Below, piece by piece: positions 26,329 through 34,875 of a stretch of 44,675 nt of DNA. How positions within the stretch are numbered: position 1 is the stretch's first letter; the number at the start of each line of letters is the position of its first letter. Under the pieces are notes generated by a model that was not told the DNA's origin, searched no databases, and worked only from the letters and a program-made list of their open reading frames with translations. The position numbers and the translations under genes are program-made. Origin of the DNA: Alphaproteobacteria bacterium (lineage in GTDB: Bacteria > Pseudomonadota > Alphaproteobacteria > JANQMY01); assembly GCA_028279895.1 (NCBI GenBank), contig JANQMY010000294.1, positions 1 through 44,675 of the forward strand, written 5' to 3'.

Positions 26329-26990
26329 GAGTTGACGCGCCCCGTACAGGATCTGCTGATCATCCGCCAAGCGTGCCAACATACACACCACAGAGCATGC
26401 ACGGAAAGCCAGAGTTGGCTGCTGCGCTCGGCAAAGCGCAAGGCATGTATGGCGGGGCGGCCAAAAGCGGCGAGAACAAACATCTCGGCAACCGGTACAC
26501 GGAACTGTCCGACGTGTGCGACGCCTTAAGAGAGCCATTCGCACAAAATGGACTGTCACACTCCCAGACCTTCGGCATGGCCGGAGACAATCTGGTCATG
26601 ACCACCTGGCTGATGCACGAAAGCGGCCAATCGATATCCAGCGAAATGAAGCTCGCCATCAAAGAACAGAAGGGCATGAACTTCTATCAGACCCTTGGCA
26701 GCGCCATTACCTATTTAAGACGCTACTGTCTCCTGGCCATATCCGGTCTCGCGCCTGCGGATGATGATGACGGCATCGCCACTGGTCCCAAGCTGCCGAC
26801 GGTCGCGGAGATCCGCGAGCTGGATAAGAAAGTGCGCGCCGCCGTGGCTTCGGCAAGCCCGCACACCATCGATACGGTCGTCCGCGAGCATCAAAGCGAC
26901 TTGTGGCTCATCCAGGCCAAGAAACCGGAATGGCACAGTGAAATCATGGAAGAGGTGACAAAAGTTCAGACCGGCGAGGGGTTGAGATAA
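26325..26990 (+). CDS. erf: ERF-family single-strand annealing protein
   Basis: PELAAALGKAQGMYGGAAKSGENKHLGNRYTELSDVCDALREPFAQNGLSHSQTF...NFYQTLGSAITYLRRYCLLAISGLAPADDDDG. Confidence 0.9.
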   Translation: MRVDAPRTGSADHPPSVPTYTPQSMHGKPELAAALGKAQGMYGGAAKSGENKHLGNRYTELSDVCDALREPFAQNGLSHSQTFGMAGDNLVMTTWLMHESGQSISSEMKLAIKEQKGMNFYQTLGSAITYLRRYCLLAISGLAPADDDDGIATGPKLPTVAEIRELDKKVRAAVASASPHTIDTVVREHQSDLWLIQAKKPEWHSEIMEEVTKVQTGEGLR

Positions 26991-27418
26991 TGCACCGAAT
27001 TCGACCCCACACCAAAGTGCGCCAGCGCCTCCCCCGCATAAAGGACCGGGACTATCTGGACTTCATCCGGTCCCTGCCCTGCGTAATCTGTGGGGCCAAG
27101 TCGGAAGCCGCCCATGTCCGGTATTCAAGCGCGGAGTACGGCAAAACCGATACCGGCGCGGCCAAGAAACCCGATGATCGTTGGTGTGTCCCTCTCTGTT
27201 CGGAGCACCACACACAATCCAACGACGCCCAACATCAAAGAGGCGAGCGGGTCTGGTGGGAACTGCACGGGGTCAACCCGCTGGAACTATGCTTAAACCT
27301 TAGCGCAATCCGGGATTCCGACACCCCCGATGCGGTCTCTGTCGCAAGCATGGTCATCTACAACACCCGATTTACCAGCGCATTTAGGTCCGTTCAATCC
27401 GAGGAAGCCAATGACTGA
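26990..27418 (+). CDS. HNH nuclease, DUF968/YbcO-like
   Basis: LDFIRSLPCVICGAKSEAAHVRY...DDRWCVPLCSEHHTQSNDAQHQRGERVWWELHGVNPLELC. Confidence 0.82.
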   Translation: MHRIRPHTKVRQRLPRIKDRDYLDFIRSLPCVICGAKSEAAHVRYSSAEYGKTDTGAAKKPDDRWCVPLCSEHHTQSNDAQHQRGERVWWELHGVNPLELCLNLSAIRDSDTPDAVSVASMVIYNTRFTSAFRSVQSEEAND

Positions 27419-27800
27419 GACCGAACAACTGAAACTCAAGAACAAAATGTTGGACGAATGCGATCATGTGATCGGTGGATGGTGGGGCAACAAGATTCAG
27501 TACTTCGGTGACGCCAGCATCAGCGGCAAGCCGGAAGAGATAGCAGACATTAAAAAGAGGCTGGTTGGCTGGCTCCCACATAACAATCGGATTGAACCGG
27601 GTCATCTTGTGTTCGGTGAGTACGAACGCTCTTTCGTGCTGTTTGAGATTGTAAAAGTTGACTGGAAATCAAACCCAAGTGACATGTTTTTTGCTGATGC
27701 GCGCGTGCACAAGATGATCACCAAAGAAGACGGCGACACGATCTTTGAGCGCGACTCAACTCCCGTTCGTCAACAGTGTTTTTTTGCAGGCTGGTTTTGA
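27411..27800 (+). CDS. Hypothetical protein
   Basis: MTETEQLKLKNKMLDECD; start overlaps the upstream gene. Confidence 0.65.
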   Translation: MTETEQLKLKNKMLDECDHVIGGWWGNKIQYFGDASISGKPEEIADIKKRLVGWLPHNNRIEPGHLVFGEYERSFVLFEIVKVDWKSNPSDMFFADARVHKMITKEDGDTIFERDSTPVRQQCFFAGWF

Positions 27801-28201
27801 TGACCAAGACTGAAACCCTAGACGGCTGCTGCGCCATGTGCGGGCAGTCTCTCAAAGGCAAGGAGCGCTCCGCAGCCCAGCACAATTGGTATTGGGCGCT
27901 TGTGCGGAAGGTTGCGGAAAATTCCGACCGTTTCGAAACACCCCAACAGCTACACTCCGCCCTCAAACCATTTCTCGGCTACGGCGAATGGGTGCCCTCC
28001 ATTGAGGGCAGTACAATGGAATTCGCCCCGAAGTCTATCACCAAAATGAAGCACCTGGAGTTTAACCAGTACTGCCGGGATACGGTGGACGCGATCCAAA
28101 AATACATCATTCCGGGCATCGATAAAGCGGCGCTGGTCGCGGAGATCGAAGCGTTTTACATCGATGAGCGGAACCCGCCCTTGGAAAAGGTGGTGCGGTG
28201 A
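27800..28201 (+). CDS. Hypothetical protein
   Basis: MTKTETLDGCCAMCGQSLKGKE; overlapping junctions. Confidence 0.65.
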   Translation: MTKTETLDGCCAMCGQSLKGKERSAAQHNWYWALVRKVAENSDRFETPQQLHSALKPFLGYGEWVPSIEGSTMEFAPKSITKMKHLEFNQYCRDTVDAIQKYIIPGIDKAALVAEIEAFYIDERNPPLEKVVR

Positions 28202-28551
28202 TGTCTCGCGAAGATTGGGAAGTATTTGAAGAGATACGCCGCGAGCGCCAAGAAAAGCGTGCGGAACGGCGCGCAGAGTGGCGGAAACAGATTGAAGAAT
28301 TAGTAGCGCCCCGCACTGGATTAATGGCGGGCTTTACTCAGATGAATGCTGTTGCGCGATCGGCACGGCGCGCGTTGTTCGATGGAAGCGGTTGGACGCG
28401 CCATACAGATGCCCACTATTCGCGGACTTTATTGGGCGACCGTCTCGACTATTGGCCCGGCCCCTGCAAATGGCGCTGGCGCGGCACGACCATGACGGGC
28501 GACGTAAATCAATTCATTGAAGCCCGTGAACATCAGGGAGCTGACAAATGA
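28201..28551 (+). CDS. Hypothetical protein
   Basis: MSREDWEVFEEIRRERQEKRAERR; TGATG junction. Confidence 0.65.
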   Translation: MSREDWEVFEEIRRERQEKRAERRAEWRKQIEELVAPRTGLMAGFTQMNAVARSARRALFDGSGWTRHTDAHYSRTLLGDRLDYWPGPCKWRWRGTTMTGDVNQFIEAREHQGADK

Positions 28552-28754
28552 CAGACCAAGCACAAGAAATAGAGCGTCTTAAAGCTGAGAATAAGCGGCT
28601 GGCTTCTTCGAGACGGCAGGCGGCTGAACTTCTATCACAAGCTTATGACCGATTGGACGTGTATGACTGCAATTGGGCCGGTTTAGACCTTTTGAATGGC
28701 TGGCTCTCTGAAAACCTCGACGCATTCATGAGAACAGGAGCAAAAAATGACTGA
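28548..28754 (+). CDS. Small coiled-coil protein A
   Basis: AQEIERLKAENKRLASSRRQAAELL. Confidence 0.65.
   Translation: MTDQAQEIERLKAENKRLASSRRQAAELLSQAYDRLDVYDCNWAGLDLLNGWLSENLDAFMRTGAKND
28563..28590 (+). repeat. 28-bp direct repeat copy 1
   Basis: caagaaatagagcgtcttaaagctgaga, identical to 28795-28822. Confidence 0.95.
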
Positions 28755-29190
28755 GCTTGTTGACAGTTTGCTCGAACAAAACGAACGCAAAGATCAAGAA
28801 ATAGAGCGTCTTAAAGCTGAGATTGAAGACCTCAAACACGATATCTCTGAGTACATAAAGATAGCGAGTAATGAGGCTGGAGAGGTTGAACGGCTGGAAA
28901 TGTTCAATCGCTCTTTGATGAAAGCGCTGCCTATTGAAAAGCTTCAGGATTTTACCAGCACACCATTTTCTGACGAGGTAGCACAACACAAAGCAGAACA
29001 AGAAGCACTGGCCCGTTTCGAGACGCTGCTGTCGGTCTGTGAAAATGAGTTTGGGTACGATGACGACATACTCGATGATGGGCCGGTAATGCTCGGCTCC
29101 GGCCCTGAGTGCCAGATCACTTTCAAGCTGTTGCGCGACTGCCGCACCGCTCTCGACGCCTTAAAGCCCACAGACAAGGAGGGTAAGTGA
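28747..29190 (+). CDS. Small coiled-coil protein B
   Basis: KDQEIERLKAEIEDLKHDI. Confidence 0.7.
   Translation: MTELVDSLLEQNERKDQEIERLKAEIEDLKHDISEYIKIASNEAGEVERLEMFNRSLMKALPIEKLQDFTSTPFSDEVAQHKAEQEALARFETLLSVCENEFGYDDDILDDGPVMLGSGPECQITFKLLRDCRTALDALKPTDKEGK
28795..28822 (+). repeat. 28-bp direct repeat copy 2
   Basis: caagaaatagagcgtcttaaagctgaga. Confidence 0.95.
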
Positions 29191-29400
29191 ATGGAACCCC
29201 TTAGCAGGCGAGATTACAACCGTGGCTTGGAGATCGCTCGTGATCTGACAGCATTGAAGGCCGAACTCGGCAGCATTGGTTTAATCAAGACCATGCACGC
29301 GCTGGACGTAGCCACCAAAGAGATCGGTTGGGAACTTGACGAGCGCAGTCCGCACTATTCAGCCATGACCCCAGCTTTTAATCAGGACTCAGACAAATGA
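29191..29400 (+). CDS. Hypothetical protein
   Basis: 69 aa, ends NQDSDK. Confidence 0.65.
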   Translation: MEPLSRRDYNRGLEIARDLTALKAELGSIGLIKTMHALDVATKEIGWELDERSPHYSAMTPAFNQDSDK

Positions 29401-29654
29401 CGAGCTTAGAAGCGGCCAAAGAGCCGGTCCGTTCAATTCTCGAAACACATTATGGTTTTGATCACGTCATGTTGCAGGCGCTGACCGAAGAAGAACGCGA
29501 CGCCGTCGTCACAACGATCGCAGCCGCCGCAATCCGTGCGTATCTTGAGGCTGAAGGGCGGGGCCTCATGCCGCTGAGCCGAAGCATGCAATACAAGTGG
29601 ATCAGCGATTTCTTGTTGCAACGCGCCGAAGAACTCAAGGACTCAGACAAATGA
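29397..29654 (+). CDS. Hypothetical protein
   Basis: 85 aa, ATGA overlap, ends KDSDK. Confidence 0.65.
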   Translation: MTSLEAAKEPVRSILETHYGFDHVMLQALTEEERDAVVTTIAAAAIRAYLEAEGRGLMPLSRSMQYKWISDFLLQRAEELKDSDK

Positions 29655-29734
29655 CTGACATTTTACTCTGGACGTTGGTTCTTGTTTTGATCTGTGTCGA
29701 GATTGTTCGCTTTTGGAGGGCTTACACAGGATGA
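29651..29734 (+). CDS. 27-aa single-TM peptide
   Basis: MTDILLWTLVLVLICVEIVRFWRAYTG*; ATGA overlaps at both ends; below the ORF-track cutoff. Confidence 0.55.
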   Translation: MTDILLWTLVLVLICVEIVRFWRAYTG

Positions 29735-29937
29735 CTGATTGGAATTCAGATATGAGCGCCGCACCGCGTGATGGGACCAGAATCCTCTTGGTAGGCGACC
29801 CAGATAATCCCCTGACGGTTGTTGTGGGCAAGCAATACCAAGACATCGTCACACCAGGCTGTTGGGACACGGAATATGGCGACTGGTGGCCCACCCACTG
29901 GATGCCCCTACCAACCCCACCAGAGGCAAAGCAATGA
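29731..29937 (+). CDS. DUF551-like protein
   Basis: MTDWNSDMSAAPRDGTRILL...WWPTHWMPLPTPP. Confidence 0.6.
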   Translation: MTDWNSDMSAAPRDGTRILLVGDPDNPLTVVVGKQYQDIVTPGCWDTEYGDWWPTHWMPLPTPPEAKQ

Positions 29938-30173
29938 CTGACACCAAACTCGAAGAATTGCGCCCCGTCGTCGAGAGTATTTCAGAGTCCGTCGAGAAAA
30001 TCCGTCAGACGGGCAGCTCCGAAAAAGCCTTGCTGGTGCTAATCCAGAACGCTTCACCACCAGTGCTTGGCCGGTGGGACAAGCCCCGCAAGCCCAATCA
30101 AAAAGAGATCAAAGCCGTTCTTGGCGGCATGGAAGCTTTGGAGGATTTTGTATTCGGTGACGATCATGACTGA
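29934..30173 (+). CDS. Hypothetical protein
   Basis: MTDTKLEELRPVVESISESVEKIRQTG; ATGA junction. Confidence 0.6.
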   Translation: MTDTKLEELRPVVESISESVEKIRQTGSSEKALLVLIQNASPPVLGRWDKPRKPNQKEIKAVLGGMEALEDFVFGDDHD

Positions 30174-30501
30174 ACGCATTGGTGTTGTAGAAATGTATGC
30201 TGCCTATAACGGCAAAGGCGAGATATCAGGCCCGTTTGCAAAGAAGTTCGATGCTGAGGCCGCGCGTTCGTTCACCGGCACCGTCAAGCGCGTATTCGTT
30301 ATTCCTGTTGATGAGTGTGAAGAGATGCACGGCGTGGTGAACTCATCTGGCCATATACGGTCTGCACAAGAACACAGAATTGAGGCGGTCGATGACGCAG
30401 CTCTGTTTACAGCTTCCTGTGAAGACCACAAAGACCACCCTGAACACACCGTCGAACCCGTCCTTGTCTTCCGTGGTCGAAAGGAGTCCGGCAATGGCTG
30501 A
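30166..30501 (+). CDS. Hypothetical protein
   Basis: MTERIGVVEMYAAYNGKGEISGPF; overlap with upstream gene. Confidence 0.6.
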   Translation: MTERIGVVEMYAAYNGKGEISGPFAKKFDAEAARSFTGTVKRVFVIPVDECEEMHGVVNSSGHIRSAQEHRIEAVDDAALFTASCEDHKDHPEHTVEPVLVFRGRKESGNG

Positions 30502-30865
30502 TAGGCTGGACGAATTCATTGATGCTTTTGAAAAGGAACTTCTTAATCTGATAAAGATCTATAAAAGTTGGCCTACTGATAAACATCAGATTTTTGGTAC
30601 AGTACTCAAAGATGTCCGGCATTCAGTGCTTTTTGCCAAATCCGCCCTCGCAGATCCCGCGCCGCTAGAGCCTGACAAGCCGCACCCACACGCGGTTTGG
30701 GATGAGCCACGTAACGCGTGGTTTCGTTGGAATGAGCTTGGTCTATTGCGTCATCGGCGGCCTGGCGAAGAGAGAAGAAACCCGCTCTGGATTTGTTGCG
30801 CGATTAAAGACCCCGACCTCATAGCACGCTGCCATGCTGCTGCGCGGGAGGGTGATGATGGCTGA
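30494..30865 (+). CDS. Hypothetical protein
   Basis: MADRLDEFIDAFEKELLNLIKIYKSWP. Confidence 0.6.
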   Translation: MADRLDEFIDAFEKELLNLIKIYKSWPTDKHQIFGTVLKDVRHSVLFAKSALADPAPLEPDKPHPHAVWDEPRNAWFRWNELGLLRHRRPGEERRNPLWICCAIKDPDLIARCHAAAREGDDG

Positions 30866-31034
30866 GCACTGTCCCGACTGTGGCTTCAATACAGATGAGT
30901 TCGTCGAGGGCCGGTGCCCGACGTGCCATTTCGAGCAGCAGTCTACGCTGGACGAATACAACGTTCGTGAAGATTGGTGGCGCGGCCTTTCAGAAGATGG
31001 GCGTTCTGCGCAGATCCAATGGGCAATGCGATGA
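30858..31034 (+). CDS. Small zinc-ribbon protein
   Basis: MAEHCPDCGFNTDEFVEGRCPTCHFEQQ: CPxC/CPxC pairs. Confidence 0.65.
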   Translation: MAEHCPDCGFNTDEFVEGRCPTCHFEQQSTLDEYNVREDWWRGLSEDGRSAQIQWAMR

Positions 31035-31177
31035 CTGATACGTGTGCGAATTGTCGTTTTTGGTACACAGATGAGCGTGTGGAGTCGCAAGCTGTGCAAC
31101 GTGCTTGGAAAAAAGCTGACTTAGCTGCTTTTCGCCGTACCCACAAACCAAAGGAGCCACGCGATGAAGCTGAGTGA
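31031..31177 (+). CDS. Small Cys-containing protein
   Basis: MTDTCANCRFWYTDERVESQ; ATGA junction. Confidence 0.55.
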   Translation: MTDTCANCRFWYTDERVESQAVQRAWKKADLAAFRRTHKPKEPRDEAE

Positions 31178-31373
31178 TGAGCAAGAGACGTTTTTGCGCG
31201 GTCTACCGCACCAATATTTTGAGACGGTCCGCACCGAAGACTATCGGGCGGCCAACGCAGCGAAACTGCGGCACGACGGCCTGATATCTGTACGTAGCAA
31301 GACAGCCTACAAAGGATACGTCCGGGTTCGGAAAACCAGCGCCGGTCGTGCGGCATTGAAGGAGACGGATTGA
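31164..31373 (+). CDS. Hypothetical protein
   Basis: 69 aa, winged-helix-like pattern. Confidence 0.6.
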   Translation: MKLSDEQETFLRGLPHQYFETVRTEDYRAANAAKLRHDGLISVRSKTAYKGYVRVRKTSAGRAALKETD

Positions 31374-31519
31374 GTTTATGGGCTGGCAGCACGGAAAGCA
31401 GACGCGCAGGTTTCGTTGATGGTGCGGACGGTAAGATGGACCCGACCGGAGATAACCGCTTACCAGCCGGGGTAGCGTCCGGCCCAGCCCGCCACATTAG
31501 GAGAGAACGATATGAGTAG
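31370..31519 (+). CDS. Possible 49-aa protein with TTG start
   Basis: AAGGAGACGG then TTGA overlap; LSLWAGSTESRRAGFVDGADGKMDPTGDNRLPAGVASGPARHIRRERYE*. Confidence 0.45.
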   Translation: MSLWAGSTESRRAGFVDGADGKMDPTGDNRLPAGVASGPARHIRRERYE

Positions 31520-31805
31520 TTGGAAGTCTGTTGTTGAGGATCACGTCGTTTACGTTCTGGAAGCGGATAAAGACTTTCCCGACGGCGTGATCTGTCAGCT
31601 TATCGGTCCAATTAAAGACCCAAACGTCAAGAGACGCGCCGCAAAGATCTCCCAAGCCCCTGTAATGGCGAAGGCCTTGCAGAAGATCGATGATCAAGTG
31701 AGCGAAGTGTACCAGGGCGTCATCACCGAGTTGGACGGTATGGACAATATTCGTGAGATAGCCCGTCAAGCTCTTGCTGGCTTGGAGCCGTCAGATGGAA
31801 GTTAA
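31512..31805 (+). CDS. Hypothetical protein
   Basis: 97-aa ORF, AGGAGA upstream. Confidence 0.65.
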   Translation: MSSWKSVVEDHVVYVLEADKDFPDGVICQLIGPIKDPNVKRRAAKISQAPVMAKALQKIDDQVSEVYQGVITELDGMDNIREIARQALAGLEPSDGS

Positions 31806-31992
31806 GCCGGGGTTCTATTGGGCCAAGTGGAACGGCTTCGTCTCCATAGCCGAAATCGTGCTCCTTGAGCATGCTGACGCCGATCAAGTTAAGGTGGGTG
31901 AATACTACTATCATTTGTCAGCAGGCGAAGAAGACGAAGAAGCTGGTTATGAACTCATCTCCCCCATAGAGCCACCAAAGGAAACAGAGTGA
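31795..31992 (+). CDS. Hypothetical protein
   Basis: MEVKPGFYWAKWNGFVSIAEIVLLEH. Confidence 0.6.
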   Translation: MEVKPGFYWAKWNGFVSIAEIVLLEHADADQVKVGEYYYHLSAGEEDEEAGYELISPIEPPKETE

Positions 31993-32246
31993 TGTCTGAG
32001 GAATACCCTGGCTATGTTGTCGTGCAGCCTGGAGAGGAAATCGAACCTTGGTGGCCGTGGATTGATTGCTGGTCATGCTTTGGAGAGGGCGAGCACGCTG
32101 ACTGCTTTGAAGAGTTTGCGTGCATCGACCCAGAAAGTGGGTGCGACTCCTGCTTGACACGTTGCGACATCTGCAAGGGCGCTGGCGGCTGGTTCATGAA
32201 ACCTGCCGAAGACGTCCCACAACAAGCGGCTAAAGGAGACGGTTGA
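31992..32246 (+). CDS. Cys-rich small protein (DnaJ zinc-finger-like CxxCxGxG)
   Basis: CWSCFGEGEHADC...CDSCLTRCDICKGAGGW. Confidence 0.6.
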   Translation: MSEEYPGYVVVQPGEEIEPWWPWIDCWSCFGEGEHADCFEEFACIDPESGCDSCLTRCDICKGAGGWFMKPAEDVPQQAAKGDG

Positions 32247-32455
32247 TGTCTATCGCCACTTGCTGCGCTTGTGGAGGGTTCGTCGATACCGATTTCGACA
32301 GTGACGGCGTTTGGTCTGTCAAGCAGCCACCCAGCAACTCCTACATGTGCTGGCCTTGTGCCGGCGGTGTCGCTGAAATGCTTAGGATCGATGAGGTCGA
32401 ATCACAAGTCGTCATTGAGCAGATATTTGAGGAGCACAATCATGGATGTCATTGA
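32246..32455 (+). CDS. Small Cys-rich protein
   Basis: MSIATCCACGGFVDTDFDSDGVW...CWPCAGG. Confidence 0.6.
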   Translation: MSIATCCACGGFVDTDFDSDGVWSVKQPPSNSYMCWPCAGGVAEMLRIDEVESQVVIEQIFEEHNHGCH

Positions 32456-32732
32456 ACACAGACACTCAGGTGAGCTTTGCACGACACAGCACGGCAACCC
32501 AATCATCCATGACGGCCACCTGTGCGAGGGCGCGAACCTTACACTAGTTAGCGGTGAAAACTTTTGCCTTTGGCATAGGTGCGGTTCGGCTGATGTTCCC
32601 GCCGACACGGCCTACGAAGGCAGCATTGAAGAAGTGACGTGTCCAGACTGTTTGGCTGTTTGGAACAAGGAAAAGCAACACAACATACTAATGAATGCGC
32701 AGCAGGATAAACTAACAAGTGAGCATGTGTGA
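32442..32732 (+). CDS. Small Cys/His-rich protein
   Basis: MDVIEHRHSGELCTTQHGNPIIHDGHLC...VTCPDCLAVW. Confidence 0.6.
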   Translation: MDVIEHRHSGELCTTQHGNPIIHDGHLCEGANLTLVSGENFCLWHRCGSADVPADTAYEGSIEEVTCPDCLAVWNKEKQHNILMNAQQDKLTSEHV

Positions 32733-33028
32733 TGAAATTCAACGTTGAGAACATCCCCGCTGAGCTGATGGAAGACGCCCCGCGTGTTGGTGACGTCTAT
32801 CCGGCCAAAGGCGGCGCTGTCACATCAGCTTGGATTGTGATGGCCGTCCGCAATAACAACGCGCATCTGATCGGCGTCAATAAAGAGGGGCAGATCACCT
32901 CAACGACCAGTTACGGCGTCCACACGCTTAGCTCTCGTGATCGAATTGGGTTTTGTCCAGAGCTTCTTGATATGGACCTGACACTTCAAATCGATCCGTC
33001 ATCCCTTCGATACGGGCAACCAAGATAG
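32732..33028 (+). CDS. Hypothetical protein
   Basis: MKFNVENIPAELMEDAPRVGDVYPAKGG. Confidence 0.65.
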   Translation: MKFNVENIPAELMEDAPRVGDVYPAKGGAVTSAWIVMAVRNNNAHLIGVNKEGQITSTTSYGVHTLSSRDRIGFCPELLDMDLTLQIDPSSLRYGQPR

Positions 33029-33047
33029 CGGCTAAAGGAGAGTAGTT

Positions 33048-33248
33048 GTGTCTCAGGTTACGCGTGAACAGGACGTTGCGGATAAACTGGCAATACTTAG
33101 CGCGTTCGGCCCGTTTACGAAGCGCTGCAAAGGTGGTCGCCTAATCGCAGACGGCTACATGTGCATCCATTGCGGTGCTGATCCTGATCACGAATGTCGT
33201 TGGGCAGGTGTTAAAGAAACGCCTGCCACTGAACAAAACAGTGAGTGA
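33048..33248 (+). CDS. Small Cys-containing protein (GTG start)
   Basis: AAAGGAGA upstream, CKGG...CIHCGADPDHEC. Confidence 0.6.
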   Translation: MSQVTREQDVADKLAILSAFGPFTKRCKGGRLIADGYMCIHCGADPDHECRWAGVKETPATEQNSE

Positions 33249-33260
33249 AGGAGAGGAATT

Positions 33261-33524
33261 TTGTCTAACGACAAGTTAGCCGCCCTAATTTTTGCACCAA
33301 CCCGAATGATTGCGTTTGGCTCTTGGGCGATGTGCCTGCTCGCAATTGGTGTCTTGATTTGGGGGTGCTTCGACCGACACTACGTGATGATCGTTCCGTC
33401 TTTTTACACGGCGATTATATCATCTCTTCTTGGGCTCGCTGCGGTTCGAGTGCTTTACGACGCTGGCAGAGAAACAAGCGTGGAAAAAGCTGGCCGTCGC
33501 GCGAGAGATCTACTGAGGCAGTGA
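33261..33524 (+). CDS. Two-TM membrane protein (TTG start)
   Basis: MIAFGSWAMCLLAIGVLIWGCF and YVMIVPSFYTAIISSLLGLAAVRVLY; GGAGAGG upstream. Confidence 0.6.
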   Translation: MSNDKLAALIFAPTRMIAFGSWAMCLLAIGVLIWGCFDRHYVMIVPSFYTAIISSLLGLAAVRVLYDAGRETSVEKAGRRARDLLRQ

Positions 33525-33532
33525 GTGATTGA

Positions 33533-33733
33533 ATGAGTGAGCCGCGCGTCCGCAAGCTGAGAATCACCAAGACAGATTATGATCTGGCTGCGGGCTTCCT
33601 GCGTGATATGGGCGCGACGGTTGCGTATGTCGATTTAGAGCCCGGAAAAGCACTAATCGTCACGACTGAGGGCAAAGGTTTGACACTGCCCCGTGAAGGT
33701 GTGGAAGATATCTGGAGCAAAACAGCCGTATGA
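33533..33733 (+). CDS. Hypothetical protein
   Basis: 66 aa, ATGA overlap with integrase. Confidence 0.55.
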   Translation: MSEPRVRKLRITKTDYDLAAGFLRDMGATVAYVDLEPGKALIVTTEGKGLTLPREGVEDIWSKTAV

Positions 33734-34851
33734 GCGCTCCTATGAAAATCGACCTACCACACATCCTTCGCGATAAGGACCGGCACGGTAATGAACGCCT
33801 GTACTACCGCCGCCGCAAGGGCGATAAGAAAATCCGGTTGCGGGAGGATCCTGGCACACAAGCCTTTCTGGCCGAATACGACAGAGCGCGTGCCCGGTCT
33901 CTGAAGGTGAGCGGACCCAGGGCCCAACCAACACTCAAGGGCAGTTTTCGTGAGCTTTGCCTTGACTATTTCGACTCCGCTGAATTCCGGCGCTTAGCGA
34001 AATCGACACGAAAAGCCCGTCAGCGGATCCTGGAAAGCTGCCTTGATGAGCCCATCCACCCTGACGCAACCGTTACCTATTCGGATTTTCCGGTTCATCG
34101 CCTTGACGTTCAAGCCATCACGGTATTGAGGGACCGCAAGCAAAGTCTACGGGAGGCCGCGAACGGTCGGGTGAAGGCCCTGCGCGTCCTTTTTAACTGG
34201 GCGATCCAGAAAGGCCGGGCACAGATTAATGTTGCCAAGCAGGTGGAAAAATTCGGCGGCACATCGGACGGGTACCATACTTGGACCGAAGCGGAGTTTG
34301 CGCAATACCGCGCCACACACCCCATCGGCACCAAGCCGCGCTTAGCGTTCGAGCTTCTGTACCATGTCGGTTGCCGGAGATCCGATGTTGTCAGGCTGGG
34401 ACGCCCGCACATCTCCAATGGATGGATCCGGTTCACGTCCTATAAAGGCCGGAACAGAAAGCCGATCAAGGTTGAACAACCGATGAGCACCAAACTTGAG
34501 GCCGTGATTGCTGCGTCAGAAACCGGTGACATGACTTTTTTACAAACTGAATACGGACGTGCTTTTTCGGCGGAGGGCTTTGGCAATCGGTTTAAGGCTT
34601 GGTGCGAGAAGGCTGGTCTACCCCACTGCTCGGCACATGGTGTCCGCAAGGGCCGCGCGACTATCGAAGCAGAGAACGGCGCGACACCGCATCAGCTTAT
34701 GGCCTGGTTCGGTTGGCTCGATTTGAAAGAGGCTGAGACGTACACCAAGAAAGCGGAGCGTCGGAAGTTGGCCGCAAGTATGGTCGAGGTCCCCACTTTT
34801 CTGGAAAATGGTCCCCACCTTGAAAAAGGAGCAATGAAATCAAATGGTTAG
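33730..34851 (+). CDS. int: Tyrosine site-specific integrase
   Basis: VGCRRSDVVRLG, SAHGVRKGRATIEAENGAT, LMAWFGWLDLKEAETYTKKAER: catalytic R...HxxR...Y pattern. Confidence 0.93.
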   Translation: MSAPMKIDLPHILRDKDRHGNERLYYRRRKGDKKIRLREDPGTQAFLAEYDRARARSLKVSGPRAQPTLKGSFRELCLDYFDSAEFRRLAKSTRKARQRILESCLDEPIHPDATVTYSDFPVHRLDVQAITVLRDRKQSLREAANGRVKALRVLFNWAIQKGRAQINVAKQVEKFGGTSDGYHTWTEAEFAQYRATHPIGTKPRLAFELLYHVGCRRSDVVRLGRPHISNGWIRFTSYKGRNRKPIKVEQPMSTKLEAVIAASETGDMTFLQTEYGRAFSAEGFGNRFKAWCEKAGLPHCSAHGVRKGRATIEAENGATPHQLMAWFGWLDLKEAETYTKKAERRKLAASMVEVPTFLENGPHLEKGAMKSNG

Positions 34852-34859
34852 GAAAGAGA

Positions 34860-34875
34860 TGGCGCTCCCTAGGGG
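34860..34875 (-). other. attP: Candidate attP core matching a tRNA 3' end
   Basis: Minus strand CCCCTAGGGAGCGCCA fits T-stem 3' strand + acceptor 3' strand + discriminator + CCA; 9 nt past the int stop. Confidence 0.6.

Noticed and set aside
30943-31497. 184-aa minus-strand ORF
   Set aside because: Antisense to several short overlapping plus-strand genes with ATGA junctions
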